DNA of 35,193 nt from a virus. The notes under the pieces were generated by a model, which was not told where the DNA came from, did not search any database, and saw only the letters and a list, made by a program, of their open reading frames with translations. Location of the stretch: positions 1 through 35,193 of the IMG/VR virus record IMGVR_UViG_3300021962_000324. One strand, written 5' to 3'. Positions 10,315 through 18,211 of the stretch are shown in pieces (within the stretch, counting starts at the first letter, position 1; every line of letters begins with the position of its first letter). The translations under genes and the position numbers were made by a program.

Positions 10315-10573
10315 TTACTACAAAAATCCAGTAGAGCTTAATAAAGACGAAAGAATATCCGGAGCCTATGCTTGGCTTGCTTTATTTGCTGGAGTTGTAG
10401 CATACGATATCTTTGCAATTAAAACGAAAAAAGCAGAAACGTTAACTAGGGCATTTTGGAGATCTACCGAAAGACCAGTAAAAAACATAATACCAATAGG
10501 TTTATGGTTGACTTTAAGTTTTCATTTATTGGCTGAAAAAACAGTAAGAAAGAAAATATTCGGAGGAAAATAA
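10259..10573 (+). CDS. Small membrane protein of the lysis region
   Basis: The conserved-looking part runs from NPVELNKDERISGAYAWLAL to the end. I chose ATG 10259, preceded by GGAG at a five-base spacing, giving 104 residues and overlapping the previous gene by 56 bases. A later non-ATG start near 10310 is possible because the overlapping segment looks unconstrained. Two hydrophobic segments are visible (AWLALFAGVVAYDIFAI and IIPIGLWLTLSFHLL), flanked by basic residues. Similar small two-helix proteins sit beside holins in actinophages, so an accessory membrane or lysis role is inferred. It is followed directly by the holin-like gene. Confidence 0.65.
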   Translation: MVVKKLTNGTVFHQQKLYNYYKNPVELNKDERISGAYAWLALFAGVVAYDIFAIKTKKAETLTRAFWRSTERPVKNIIPIGLWLTLSFHLLAEKTVRKKIFGGK

Positions 10574-10574
10574 A

Positions 10575-10772
10575 ATGACTAAGCTTTATAAAGATGTAAT
10601 AGAAAGAGCAGTTTGGACTGCAGTTCAAACATTCATTGCAGTGTGGACTGTTGGTGATCTTGAATCGGCAAAAGCAGCAGCAGTAGCTGCTATAGCTGCC
10701 GGACTAAGTGTTGTAAAAGGTTTTGCAGCAACTAGAATTGGAGATAAGGATTCAGCAGCAACTCTGAAATAG
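10575..10772 (+). CDS. Putative holin, r1t-like
   Basis: A 65-residue protein with GGAGGAAAATAAA before ATG 10575. The pattern ERAVWTAVQTFIAVWTVGD, then an Ala-rich hydrophobic helix (AAAVAAIAAGLSVVKGFAA), then GDKDSAATL matches the layout of the phage r1t holin family: two short membrane helices and a C-terminal charged GDxxSA tail. Holins assemble in the inner membrane and release the endolysin at the end of infection. The peptidase-like lysin in this window lies about 24 kb away, so the lysis functions are not clustered. Identification rests on pattern only. Confidence 0.65.
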   Translation: MTKLYKDVIERAVWTAVQTFIAVWTVGDLESAKAAAVAAIAAGLSVVKGFAATRIGDKDSAATLK

Positions 10773-10793
10773 TTGATACAGCTATACTAAAAG

Positions 10794-10824
10794 CCGTCTT
10801 ACTTGCTATAATATAGGTAAGCGG
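10794..10824 (+). other. Hairpin with an internal TATAAT
   Basis: CCG-T-CTTAC (10794-10802) pairs with GTAAG-CGG (10817-10824), leaving one bulged T and a loop that contains TTGCTATAAT. The loop therefore also carries an extended -10-like element (TGC TATAAT, 10804-10812). It could be a processed RNA element, part of a terminator region or a promoter; I cannot decide. Confidence 0.4.
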
Positions 10825-10833
10825 TAGTGATAA

Positions 10834-10857
10834 AATCCCGCCTATATTGGCGGGATT
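10834..10857 (+). terminator. Probable intrinsic terminator after the holin gene
   Basis: A nine-base perfect stem, AATCCCGCC (10834-10842) and GGCGGGATT (10849-10857), encloses the loop TATATT. It is followed by AATCATTTTA, a weak U-rich tail. It separates the late virion/lysis block from the metabolic block. Confidence 0.7.
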
Positions 10858-10914
10858 AATCATTTTATACAGGCGTTTTTATAGGTTTTTCGAAAATTAG
10901 ATAGGTAAAAAAAT

Positions 10915-11628
10915 ATGTCAGATCTTTTAGAAAAGGTCATAAAAGAAGATACTCTTCCAATAGAGCTAGCTGAAGAGTATCTTAAAATATACGTAGCAGA
11001 CATAGAGTGGAAGACCCACATTAATAAGCTTTGGAAAAATTTCAATAATAAAAACAAAGATGAACAAGAGTGTAAACTGTTAGTAAAGAAAGCAATAAGC
11101 TGTGCAGTCCTACTACCTAGTTTAGAAAATACTCAGATACCAGATCCACCACAGTCCCTTCTTTTTTGGTGTACAGCATGGGCCCAGTTTAATGAGAAAG
11201 ATTGGTTTTCCTTGTTTAAGGAAACAGTTGAAAAAGATATCCAAGTAAAAAATAATAGAAAAAAAATAATAGAAATGGGTATCATAGATCCAATTGATTA
11301 TTCTCCTTTAACGAGACAGGCTTTTAATTGGCTATACGATCAAGCGGAATCATCAGGATGTATCGACGAGTCCAATAAAGATTATGTTACTAAAAAACTA
11401 AAGAATCTAGTCAGTATATATGGTGGAGCCGTTATATCTAGTATCTTTGTTAGCCACAAGAACGCTATAGAAAAAGTAACAAATTGGAGAAGCGGTTACT
11501 TTTTTGAGAAAGAAATATACAAAATATATTCTTTGGACAAAATAATGAAAATTAAAAATATGGAATTTACAAAAACAAATACAAATTATATAATTAAATA
11601 CAATACATTAGCTAAGACAAGTAAATAA
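10915..11628 (+). CDS. Hypothetical protein, 237 residues
   Basis: It starts at ATG 10915, preceded by TAGGTAAAAAAAT. The protein is mostly helical, lysine- and glutamate-rich, and has no signal peptide or membrane segment. Seven Trp residues, including LLFWCTAWAQF near residue 82, suggest a folded globular core. I recognise no family. It is the first gene after the 10834 hairpin and lies 13 bases before nrdJ, with which it is probably co-transcribed. Its C terminus ends in a lysine/asparagine-rich tail. Confidence 0.75.
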   Translation: MSDLLEKVIKEDTLPIELAEEYLKIYVADIEWKTHINKLWKNFNNKNKDEQECKLLVKKAISCAVLLPSLENTQIPDPPQSLLFWCTAWAQFNEKDWFSLFKETVEKDIQVKNNRKKIIEMGIIDPIDYSPLTRQAFNWLYDQAESSGCIDESNKDYVTKKLKNLVSIYGGAVISSIFVSHKNAIEKVTNWRSGYFFEKEIYKIYSLDKIMKIKNMEFTKTNTNYIIKYNTLAKTSK

Positions 11629-11641
11629 TAAGGAGAATTAA

Positions 11642-13738
11642 ATGTCAGTTGAAATTGAAAACGGTAATCCAGATCTAACACCAGTAACAAGTAAACCATC
11701 TATGTTCTTATTTAAGCTGACAGATGATTTTGTTGAATCTTACAAAACAAAACCATCTCCATTTGGATACAAAGATGCAGGTGGTAATTCTGTTGGTGAA
11801 ATAACGTTCTTAAGAACATACTCCCGCCTTAAAGAAGACGGAACAAAAGAAACATGGGTTGACGTTTGCGAGAGAGTAGTAAATGGCATGTATTCTCTTC
11901 AGAAAGAGCACTGCAAAAAGAACAGACTTCCATGGAACGACGCAAAAGCACAAGCTTCAGCTAAGGAAGCTTTTGATCGTTTATTTAACCTTAAGTGGAC
12001 ACCGCCAGGTAGAGGGCTGTGGGCAATGGGTACAAATATAGTAAATGTACAAAAAAACTCTGCAGCTCTACAAAACTGTGCGTTTGTATCTACTGCTGAG
12101 ATGACAAAGTTAAATCCAGCAAAACCATTTGCATTCTTAATGGAAGCGTCAATGCTTGGTGTTGGTGTTGGTTTTGACGATAAAGGAGCCGATAAAGACT
12201 TCACTATATACGAACCTACTAAAGCAGTAGTTACAGAAACAATTGAAGACAGCAGAGAGGGTTGGGTTTCTTCGCTGTCCTTAATTTTAAACTCTTATTT
12301 AAAGCAAGATCAAAATGCTGTTGAGTTTGACTATTCGCTAATTAGGCCAGCTGGAACTCCAATTAAAACATTTGGAGGAGTAGCTGCAGGACATACTCCA
12401 CTTGAAAATCTTCATAATCATATAAGAAAAATGTTCAATGGACGTAATGGAGAGAAGTTAACTAAGGTTGACATCGCTGACATAGGGAACATGATTGGAG
12501 TCTGCGTCGTTTCTGGTAACGTTAGACGTTCTGCAGAACTATTAATAGGCAGTCTTAATGATGAAAATTTCTTAAATTTAAAAAATCCATCTGTATTTCC
12601 AGAAAGAAATTCCTATGACTCAGAAAATCCAGGTTGGGGTTGGATGAGTAATAACTCTGTAGAAACAGCTGTTGGCACAGATCTATCCTCCATAGTGGAC
12701 GGTATCTCCTTGAATGGTGAACCTGGAGTTTTATGGATGGATATGTCTAGAAAATATGGAAGATTAGCAGATCCTCCAAACAATAAGGACTGGAGAGTAG
12801 CAGGCTATAACCCATGCGCAGAGCAGTCTCTTGAATCCTACGAGTGCTGTACGCTTGTTGAGACATACCTAAATCGTCATGAATCATTAGAAGACTATAA
12901 GCGAACATTAAAATTTGCATATCTTTACGCTAAAACAGTAACACTGTTGCCAACGCACTGGGAAGAAACCAATGCAATAATGCAAAGAAACAGAAGAATA
13001 GGAACTTCTATGTCCGGAGTTGCTAATTTTGCAGATAGAATTGGAGTTCCAGCTCTTCGTGAATGGATGGATGAAGGCTACAAAACAATACAAAGATATG
13101 ATAATGTCTATTCTGAGTGGTTGGGTATTCGTGAATCAATAAAAATGACCACAATCAAGCCTTCTGGAACTGTTTCTATTTTAGCTGGAGAATCACCAGG
13201 AGTACACTGGACTCCAGGTGGTAAGTTCTTTAACAGAACAATTAGATTCTCAAACGATGATCCTATGCTGCCTCTGTTCAAGATGGCAAATTATACTGTT
13301 GAGCCAGCATCTGAATCGCCTGATACTACATCTGTAGTTTATTTCCCTATCAAGTCAGAAGCAGCAAGAGCTGAACGTGATGTAACTATATTTGAAAAAA
13401 TGTCATTAGCTGCTATGGCTCAAAGATACTGGTCTGACAACTCTGTTTCTGTGACAATATCTTTTGATAAAGATAAGGAAGCACAGCATGTTGGTACGGT
13501 TCTTCACATGTATGATGGTCAGTTAAAAACTGTTTCATTTTTACCTAGCGGTAATGACACATATCCACAAATGCCATATACTCAAATTACTGAAGAAGAA
13601 TACAACACAGCTACAATGTCTTTATTCCCAATAGATCTAACTGGGGTTTATGCAGGTATGGCTTCAGATGCTATAGGCGAAAGATATTGCACTACAGATT
13701 CTTGTGAAATTAAATTTATAAAAGACTTAAATAGTTAG
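11642..13738 (+). CDS. nrdJ: Adenosylcobalamin-dependent ribonucleotide reductase (class II)
   Basis: It reduces ribonucleoside triphosphates to deoxynucleotides using a B12 radical. At 698 residues it is close to the monomeric class II enzymes such as the Lactobacillus leichmannii reductase. Visible landmarks are LQNCAFVST with C146, the finger-loop radical site NPCAE (C392, E394), and C403 as partner of C146; the spacing of 11 between C392 and C403 matches C408/C419 of the Lactobacillus enzyme. KPSGTVSILAGESPG is also present. The C-terminal pair C683/C688 has the spacing of the swinging-arm cysteines that are re-reduced by thioredoxin. GNVRRSAELLIG is typical of the family. The start ATG 11642 has AAGGAG upstream. 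The phage relies on host cobalamin, fitting an aerobic environment. Confidence 0.95.
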   Translation: MSVEIENGNPDLTPVTSKPSMFLFKLTDDFVESYKTKPSPFGYKDAGGNSVGEITFLRTYSRLKEDGTKETWVDVCERVVNGMYSLQKEHCKKNRLPWNDAKAQASAKEAFDRLFNLKWTPPGRGLWAMGTNIVNVQKNSAALQNCAFVSTAEMTKLNPAKPFAFLMEASMLGVGVGFDDKGADKDFTIYEPTKAVVTETIEDSREGWVSSLSLILNSYLKQDQNAVEFDYSLIRPAGTPIKTFGGVAAGHTPLENLHNHIRKMFNGRNGEKLTKVDIADIGNMIGVCVVSGNVRRSAELLIGSLNDENFLNLKNPSVFPERNSYDSENPGWGWMSNNSVETAVGTDLSSIVDGISLNGEPGVLWMDMSRKYGRLADPPNNKDWRVAGYNPCAEQSLESYECCTLVETYLNRHESLEDYKRTLKFAYLYAKTVTLLPTHWEETNAIMQRNRRIGTSMSGVANFADRIGVPALREWMDEGYKTIQRYDNVYSEWLGIRESIKMTTIKPSGTVSILAGESPGVHWTPGGKFFNRTIRFSNDDPMLPLFKMANYTVEPASESPDTTSVVYFPIKSEAARAERDVTIFEKMSLAAMAQRYWSDNSVSVTISFDKDKEAQHVGTVLHMYDGQLKTVSFLPSGNDTYPQMPYTQITEEEYNTATMSLFPIDLTGVYAGMASDAIGERYCTTDSCEIKFIKDLNS

Positions 13739-13747
13739 CTATAATAA

Positions 13748-14113
13748 ATGTCCGATGATAATGATTTTGACGAAATCTTTTCTAACATAGCAGAAAATGA
13801 AAAGATAGAAAATATAGATACAATTCTTAACGAAGAAAAAATATCTTATGCAAAAAATTATTTGAACATAATTAACTCTTTAAATCAACTCGTAGTACAC
13901 ATAAGCGCTATGACTATAGACTTATTAAACGATCCTACGTTTTCTCTTGATAAAGAAATATGTGATATGATTGAGCAAGCATATGTAATGTCAGAAGATC
14001 TAACTGATTTAATAGTTAATAACTATTATTCAATATCTATAGATGATTTTGAAGAAGTCAATGGATTTTTTGATGAAGAAAATGGAGATGAACAAGGTGA
14101 TGGAGAATTCTAA
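13748..14113 (+). CDS. Hypothetical acidic protein
   Basis: A 121-residue, strongly acidic protein lying between nrdJ and thyX, with nine bases to the former and a 14-base overlap with the latter. The first 30 residues and the last 20 (EENGDEQGDGEF) are almost all Asp, Glu, Asn and Gly. The middle (residues about 35-95) is a predicted helical, hydrophobic core with ISAMTIDLLND. I recognise no family. Its position suggests it is translated with the nucleotide genes. The acidic composition could reflect a DNA-mimic or a protein-binding partner, but nothing in the sequence proves this. Confidence 0.75.
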   Translation: MSDDNDFDEIFSNIAENEKIENIDTILNEEKISYAKNYLNIINSLNQLVVHISAMTIDLLNDPTFSLDKEICDMIEQAYVMSEDLTDLIVNNYYSISIDDFEEVNGFFDEENGDEQGDGEF

Positions 14114-14858
14114 AGAATTAGTAGAAATACAATCAAGCGTAGTTTCTGGTATAGATTTGGAAGAAAATAGAATAAATGTTTTAAACAATGGATACGTTAG
14201 GCTTGTTGACCATATGGGGACTGACGTTTCAGTTGCTAACGCAGCCAGAGCATCCTTTGCTAAGGAAAACGGAACTAAACAACTCTCTACCTCAGATGCT
14301 AGACTAATAAAGTATTTAGCTAGAGAAAATCATATGTCTCCATTTCGTCACGCTTTTATGACATTTGAATTTAAAGCTCCACTTATGGTGGCAAGACAAC
14401 ATTGGAAATATGTTGTTGGATCCGATCACACAATGGACTCTTGGAATGAATCATCCAGAAGATATATCACCATGGATCCCGATTTCTATGTACCAAAGGC
14501 GGATGAATGGAGATTAGCTCCAGAAGATAAAAAGCAAGGATCTGCAGGGTTAATGTCTCCTTGGGATGGTTCAATTTTTACTGAGCAATTAAAGAGACTT
14601 ATAGAGACAAGCGAAGCTTTATATAATATGGCTCTTGAAAACAACATAGCACCCGAGCAGGCAAGACTATTCCTTCCAGCCTATGCTATGAATGTGGTTT
14701 ATAGGTGGTCATGTAGTCTTCAGTCGGTAGCACTTTTCTTGTCTCAAAGATTAGCCGACGATGCTCAAAAAGAGATACAGGCTTATGCAGATGCAGTTTA
14801 TAGGTTAGTGCAGCCTCTATATCCAGTTTCTATATCCTGCCTACTAGGAAAAGAATAA
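14100..14858 (+). CDS. thyX: FAD-dependent thymidylate synthase ThyX
   Basis: It makes dTMP from dUMP using FAD and methylene-tetrahydrofolate. I chose ATG 14100 (MENSKEL), with AAGG a few bases upstream; a longer in-frame ATG at 14043 lies deep in the previous gene. The 252-residue product has MSPFRHAFMTFEF, then ARQHWKYVVGS, the position of the family's RHRxxS signature but in a variant form, then WNESSRRY, and the C-terminal EQARLFLPAYAMN...FLSQRLADDAQKEI region. Its length is usual for ThyX. It overlaps both neighbours and works with the dCMP deaminase and ribonucleotide reductase encoded beside it. Confidence 0.92.
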   Translation: MENSKELVEIQSSVVSGIDLEENRINVLNNGYVRLVDHMGTDVSVANAARASFAKENGTKQLSTSDARLIKYLARENHMSPFRHAFMTFEFKAPLMVARQHWKYVVGSDHTMDSWNESSRRYITMDPDFYVPKADEWRLAPEDKKQGSAGLMSPWDGSIFTEQLKRLIETSEALYNMALENNIAPEQARLFLPAYAMNVVYRWSCSLQSVALFLSQRLADDAQKEIQAYADAVYRLVQPLYPVSISCLLGKE

Positions 14859-15028
14859 TGGTAATAGACGCAATATTAATATTATTCTTTTCAATTTTTC
14901 TGAATTGGTTAATTTCTCTTCATTTTTATCTTCAGTCCAACGCTCAAAATCTTAAATTAAGAAATCAACTAATATCGATATGTGTTGGATTAGGAATTTT
15001 TTTAGGTTTATTTATTAAATATATATAA
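14858..15028 (+). CDS. Small membrane protein, 56 residues
   Basis: Its ATG overlaps the thyX stop (TAATG) and its own stop overlaps the dCMP deaminase start (TAATG), a coupling that argues for a real gene. The peptide begins MVIDAILILFFSIFLNWL, a hydrophobic helix. A short polar loop rich in Gln, Asn and Leu follows, then a second helix (ISICVGLGIFLGLFI) ending in KYI. Two membrane passes are likely. The function is unknown; small membrane peptides of this sort can act as antiholins or superinfection-exclusion proteins, but there is no direct evidence. Confidence 0.65.
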   Translation: MVIDAILILFFSIFLNWLISLHFYLQSNAQNLKLRNQLISICVGLGIFLGLFIKYI

Positions 15029-15486
15029 TGATAAAGAAAAAAGATATTCAATTCATGAATCTTTGTATCGCAGCATCGACGATATTTTCAACGTGTGCTA
15101 AGAAAAAGTATTCAGCAGTTTTAGTGGATGATTCTAACCACATAGTTGGCTTTGGTTATAACGGAGGACCTTCTGGTCATGTTCATTGTGAAGATGGCGG
15201 TTGTCCTAGGTTATCTCAAAATAGCCCAAGTGGATCAAGTTATGAAAATTGTATAGCAGTGCATGCAGAAGCTAACGCTTTTTTACATAGTGATTACAAT
15301 CTCAATGCAAAAAAGTTATACATAAATGGACCACCATGTTTTGACTGTGCTAAGCTTATTGCAAATAGTACTGTAAAAAAACTTTATTATATAAATGATA
15401 CTTCTTACATTAAGTGGAAAGAAATAAAAAGCTTTCTTAACAACTCAGGAATAGAAACGATAGAAATACAAAATGCCAGCGTCTAA
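15028..15486 (+). CDS. Deoxycytidylate (dCMP) deaminase
   Basis: It converts dCMP to dUMP, the substrate of the ThyX encoded just upstream. The 152-residue protein has the zinc and catalytic motif HAE (H79, E81) and PPCFDC (C104, C107). It also has an extra Cys/His cluster (H51, H53, C54, C59) typical of the second zinc site of phage T4-type and actinobacterial dCMP deaminases, and the GYNGGPSG substrate-loop motif. Its start is coupled to the preceding small gene by TAATG. The dTMP route dCMP to dUMP to dTMP is therefore encoded by nearly adjacent genes. Confidence 0.93.
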   Translation: MIKKKDIQFMNLCIAASTIFSTCAKKKYSAVLVDDSNHIVGFGYNGGPSGHVHCEDGGCPRLSQNSPSGSSYENCIAVHAEANAFLHSDYNLNAKKLYINGPPCFDCAKLIANSTVKKLYYINDTSYIKWKEIKSFLNNSGIETIEIQNASV

Positions 15487-15667
15487 GTTAAATTACATAG
15501 TTCTTTATGATGGAGTAAGTCAAGTGTTTGGCTGCTCATCTAAGAAGATAGCAGTAGAATCTCCACCTCCAAGTGGAGTTGATATTAGCAAAAAAAAGAT
15601 ATACTTTATAACATTAGAACCAGACACAAACAATTTGTGTATTCACAAAGTAGAAGAAAATGAGTAA
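15473..15667 (+). CDS. Hypothetical protein, 64 residues
   Basis: ATG 15473 overlaps the end of the dCMP deaminase gene by 14 bases, and its own end overlaps the next gene by 8 bases. The peptide has two likely beta strands (LNYIVLYDGVSQVFGC and KIYFITLEP) joined by a Ser/Pro-rich loop. No family is recognised. The tight overlaps on both sides and its codon use, which resembles the neighbours, support it as a real gene. Confidence 0.65.
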   Translation: MPASKLNYIVLYDGVSQVFGCSSKKIAVESPPPSGVDISKKKIYFITLEPDTNNLCIHKVEENE

Positions 15668-15902
15668 AAAGCAAACAGCAAAAAAGAAAGTAATTCTGAA
15701 ACTAAAAGCACAAGAATCATACGTTCAGGCAGATAATGATTTCTTCATTAGACTAGCGGAATCTTTAGAGTTATTAGCTAAGAATACAGAAGACAAAGTT
15801 CAAAAAAATTACTTAATAACTAGTGCAAACTTTGTAAGAAACTCTTCGTATGAAAATACGTTTAACCCTCAAGAAAACGACTATAGTGATGATTGGGACT
15901 AA
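15660..15902 (+). CDS. Hypothetical protein, 80 residues
   Basis: It starts at ATG 15660 inside the preceding gene, with GTAGAAGAA upstream as a weak ribosome site. The N terminus is basic (MSKKQTAKKKVILKLK), the middle is one amphipathic helix (FFIRLAESLELLAKNTEDK) and the C terminus is acidic (NDYSDDWD). The charge asymmetry suggests a nucleic-acid or protein adaptor, but I recognise no family. It is followed six bases later by the glycosyltransferase gene. Confidence 0.65.
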   Translation: MSKKQTAKKKVILKLKAQESYVQADNDFFIRLAESLELLAKNTEDKVQKNYLITSANFVRNSSYENTFNPQENDYSDDWD

Positions 15903-15908
15903 AAGATA

Positions 15909-16724
15909 ATGATAGACTTATGCGTTGTAAATCACAATACAAGAAGACTAATGCAGCGTTTTTTGGACGAGCTGCATAGCGATTTAGATAGTCCAAATGG
16001 CGCGCTCAATAAAAATTGGAATCTTTATATAACAGATAATGACTCTAGTGATGATTTTGTAGAGTTCATTAGAACAAAAGGTCATACCTATCATATAGAA
16101 AATTTATACCTTAGAAAAAATATAGGCTACTCAGCTGCTTGTAATTACATGGCATCAAAAAGCAAGTCTGATATAATTGGGTTATTAAACTCTGATGTTT
16201 GGATGAAGAATTCAGATGTTGATAAGATCCAAGAAATATTTGACAATAATCCAAACATACATATTCTAGGACCAAAACAAAGAGACGAATATGGTAGAGT
16301 GACTCATGCTGGAATTACAGGCACTGGTTCCAAGCCTGTAATGAGAGGTTGGATGGTAAACGATAAGGACGATACAATGTTTAGGGACCAGGTAGACTGC
16401 GTATCGGTTTCTGGTTCGGCCTACTTTGTAAGAAGAGAAGTATGGGACGCAATGACTAATAACGAAGAGTATAGAAAGCTTCACCCCGAAGCTGAAGGAG
16501 CATTTCTTCCTACTCCCCATTATTACGAAGAGACTTGGTGTTCTTATTTCGCTAGACACTTGGGTTACAATGTCGTATATGATGGTTCGGTCTCAATTGG
16601 ACACAGTTGGCACGCGTCATCGGCTAAGCCAGGAGAAGGTGTAAGTCACGTAGATCACTACTTCCCTATCTCTAGAGAAATATTTAGAAAAGCATGTGAT
16701 CATTTTGGAATAGAAAGAGATTAA
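15909..16724 (+). CDS. Glycosyltransferase, family 2 (GT-A fold)
   Basis: A 271-residue protein with the GT2 layout. It has a nucleotide-sugar-binding beta strand at the N terminus (IDLCVVNHNTRRLM), ITDNDSSDD, then NIGYSAACNYM, and the metal-binding DXD-type motif LLNSDVWM (N94-S95-D96). SGSAYFVRREVWD near residue 175 resembles the rhamnosyltransferase-like acceptor region. The Glu/His-rich segment HYYEETWCSYFARHLGY is also typical of the group. It transfers a sugar from a nucleotide donor to an unknown acceptor, possibly virion protein, cell-surface polymer or DNA. It lies between nucleotide-metabolism genes rather than with virion genes. Confidence 0.85.
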   Translation: MIDLCVVNHNTRRLMQRFLDELHSDLDSPNGALNKNWNLYITDNDSSDDFVEFIRTKGHTYHIENLYLRKNIGYSAACNYMASKSKSDIIGLLNSDVWMKNSDVDKIQEIFDNNPNIHILGPKQRDEYGRVTHAGITGTGSKPVMRGWMVNDKDDTMFRDQVDCVSVSGSAYFVRREVWDAMTNNEEYRKLHPEAEGAFLPTPHYYEETWCSYFARHLGYNVVYDGSVSIGHSWHASSAKPGEGVSHVDHYFPISREIFRKACDHFGIERD

Positions 16725-16726
16725 TT

Positions 16727-17128
16727 ATGAGCGATAAATTAAACCCATGGATATATAACGCAGAAGTAAAGAAGGTGGTCGACGGTGATACTTTTGATAT
16801 TATTATTGACTTAGGTTTTGATACTTTGCGCAAAGGAAGAGTACGATTGTATGGAGTGAACACTCCAGAAAGCAGAACTTCTAACTTAGAAGAAAAGAAA
16901 CAAGGCTTAGCTGCAAAAGAATTTACAGAACAGTGGCTAGCCAAAGCAGATAATTGGGTTAAAATAGAAACTATTATCGATAAGAATGAAAAGTATGGCA
17001 GAGTATTAGCTAAAGTATGGGATAAGGATGGAAATTGTTTAAATACAGATATAGTTGCATCCGGACTTGCTAGAGAGTATTATGGCGTTGGTGATAAGAC
17101 TTGGACGGAATTTAAAAAGGATAAGTAA
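16727..17128 (+). CDS. Thermonuclease-like (SNase family) nuclease
   Basis: A 133-residue protein matching the staphylococcal nuclease OB fold. It has VVDGDTFDI with D19 and D21, VRLYGVNTPE with R40 and E48, and YGRVLAKVW with R92, giving the calcium ligands and the two catalytic arginines plus glutamate. It hydrolyses phosphodiester bonds in DNA and RNA. No signal peptide is visible, so it probably acts inside the cell, for example in host DNA or RNA breakdown that feeds the nucleotide genes around it. Its final A is the first base of the next ATG. Confidence 0.9.
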   Translation: MSDKLNPWIYNAEVKKVVDGDTFDIIIDLGFDTLRKGRVRLYGVNTPESRTSNLEEKKQGLAAKEFTEQWLAKADNWVKIETIIDKNEKYGRVLAKVWDKDGNCLNTDIVASGLAREYYGVGDKTWTEFKKDK

Positions 17129-17532
17129 TGCAAACGTTTCTTCCGTATGATGATTTTCTTCAATCGGTAAAGGTATTAGATTATAAAAGATTAGGAAAAC
17201 AAAGAGTTGAGACATTTCAAGTTCTTAATATACTTCTCGATAGAACGCCTACGAAAGGCTGGAGAAACCATCCAGTCACTCGCATGTGGACAGGTTACGA
17301 AGAAGCGCTAAAGCTTTATCAAAACTTCACCATAGAAGAGTGGATTAAAAGAGGATACAAAAACAACATGAAGCTTGAGGAAGTCAATATGCGTGACATT
17401 AAACTGCCACCATGGTTTGGTAGTAAAGAGCTTCATAGGTCACATAGGTCAAATTTACTACGTAAAGATTACGAATATTACTCCCAGTATTTTGACGAAC
17501 CAACAGATTTAGAGTATCATTGGCCAGTATGA
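17128..17532 (+). CDS. MSMEG_6728-like / Pyr_excise-family protein
   Basis: A 134-residue protein opening MQTFLPYDDFLQSVKVLDYK, followed by RLGKQRVETFQVLN, GWRNHPVTRMWTGYEEAL and later PPWFGSKELHRSHRSNLLRK. This layout is that of the family grouped with T4-type pyrimidine dimer DNA glycosylase (Pfam Pyr_excise) and called MSMEG_6728 in mycobacteria. The known members of the clan cut at UV-damaged pyrimidines; whether this branch is active is not shown by sequence. Its last bases form ATGA with the next start. It may protect phage DNA in sunlit water, which is inference. Confidence 0.8.
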   Translation: MQTFLPYDDFLQSVKVLDYKRLGKQRVETFQVLNILLDRTPTKGWRNHPVTRMWTGYEEALKLYQNFTIEEWIKRGYKNNMKLEEVNMRDIKLPPWFGSKELHRSHRSNLLRKDYEYYSQYFDEPTDLEYHWPV

Positions 17533-17936
17533 GCGTAAAAATATTTTTATCAGGAGCAATGGATTACGTGGGTGACTACGCAATTCATTGGAGAAAATCA
17601 GCAACTAAATCTTTAGAGTTTCTTGGCTATGAAGTCTTAGACCCTACGGCTATACCAGAAGATTTAAATGAAATGTCTCCAGAAGAAGTTGCTCAAAAAA
17701 ATTTGTTTCTACAAAAAAAAGCAGATATACTTCTAGTTGAATATATGTTAAAAGATCGCGCATATATAGGTACTGACTTTGAACTTGCATGGGCAAAAAT
17801 TCATGGTCAGCCATCCGTAGTAATGTGTTCCCCACACCATAAAGATAGGGTATACATGAAATATATGGCAACAAAACTTGCAGATAACCTGCAAGATGCG
17901 ATAGAATATATCGCAATACATTATCCAGTTAACTAA
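17529..17936 (+). CDS. Nucleoside 2-deoxyribosyltransferase-like protein
   Basis: A 135-residue protein from ATG 17529, which overlaps the upstream TGA. It begins VKIFLSGAMDY, followed by HWRKSATKSLEFLGYEVLDPT, then ADILLVEY and YIGTDFELAWAKIHGQPSVVM. This is the Rossmann-like arrangement of nucleoside 2-deoxyribosyltransferases, where the glutamate of the GTxxE motif (E85 here) is the catalytic nucleophile. Such enzymes swap bases on deoxyribose or hydrolyse deoxynucleoside monophosphates. In this neighbourhood it probably helps salvage or reshape the deoxynucleotide pool. A longer TTG start at 17520 is possible but less likely. Confidence 0.8.
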   Translation: MSVKIFLSGAMDYVGDYAIHWRKSATKSLEFLGYEVLDPTAIPEDLNEMSPEEVAQKNLFLQKKADILLVEYMLKDRAYIGTDFELAWAKIHGQPSVVMCSPHHKDRVYMKYMATKLADNLQDAIEYIAIHYPVN

Positions 17937-17955
17937 TAAAAGGAAAAAGGTAATT

Positions 17956-18138
17956 ATGTCAGATAATAAGTTCAAGTACTTTACTGTTGAGTCTGTTGTA
18001 GTCGTCAAGGCTAACAACAAGGCTGATGCAGAGAAGCTTGCAATGGGTCGTCGTGGAGTTCAGGGTGAAGTCATCTTGAAGACGACCGATGTTGAGCGAA
18101 TCTCGGCAGTAGAGGCTCGCAAGCAAATTGAAATCTGA
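17956..18138 (+). CDS. Small conserved-looking protein, GC-richer than its neighbours
   Basis: A 60-residue protein with AAAGGAAAAAGGTAATT before ATG 17956. The sequence has a beta strand (FKYFTVESVVVVKA), then an alpha helix (NKADAEKLAMGRRG), a second strand (EVILKTTDVERI) and a final helix. This resembles a compact alpha/beta fold sometimes seen in small phage proteins that bind a partner. Codons ending in C and G (GTC, AAG, AAC, GGT, CGT) are far commoner than in the surrounding genes. That suggests host-adapted codons and high expression, or recent transfer. It is followed at once by a strong terminator, fitting an abundant short product. Confidence 0.8.
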   Translation: MSDNKFKYFTVESVVVVKANNKADAEKLAMGRRGVQGEVILKTTDVERISAVEARKQIEI

Positions 18139-18153
18139 TTTTAATCAGTAACT

Positions 18154-18193
18154 AAAAGTGGGAGAGTAGTTTTATATTACTCTCCCACTTTTT
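18154..18193 (+). terminator. Strong intrinsic terminator
   Basis: A 15-base stem, AAAAGTGGGAGAGTA (18154-18168) with TACTCTCCCACTTTT (18178-18192), has a nine-base loop and a T-run at 18188-18193. The A-run on the left arm makes it potentially bidirectional. It closes the block ending with the gene at 17956. Confidence 0.92.
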
Positions 18194-18211
18194 ATTAACA
18201 AAGGAAAAAAA

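Noticed and set aside
10773-10914. A tRNA gene in the intergenic region
   Set aside because: I looked for a T-loop GTTCRA and a cloverleaf; only hairpins are present. No tRNA gene was seen anywhere in the window by eye, though a tool could find one.
14043-14099. An earlier ATG for thyX
   Set aside because: The extra 19 residues are the shadow of the acidic gene's 3' end; ATG 14100 has a better ribosome site and gives a usual-length protein.
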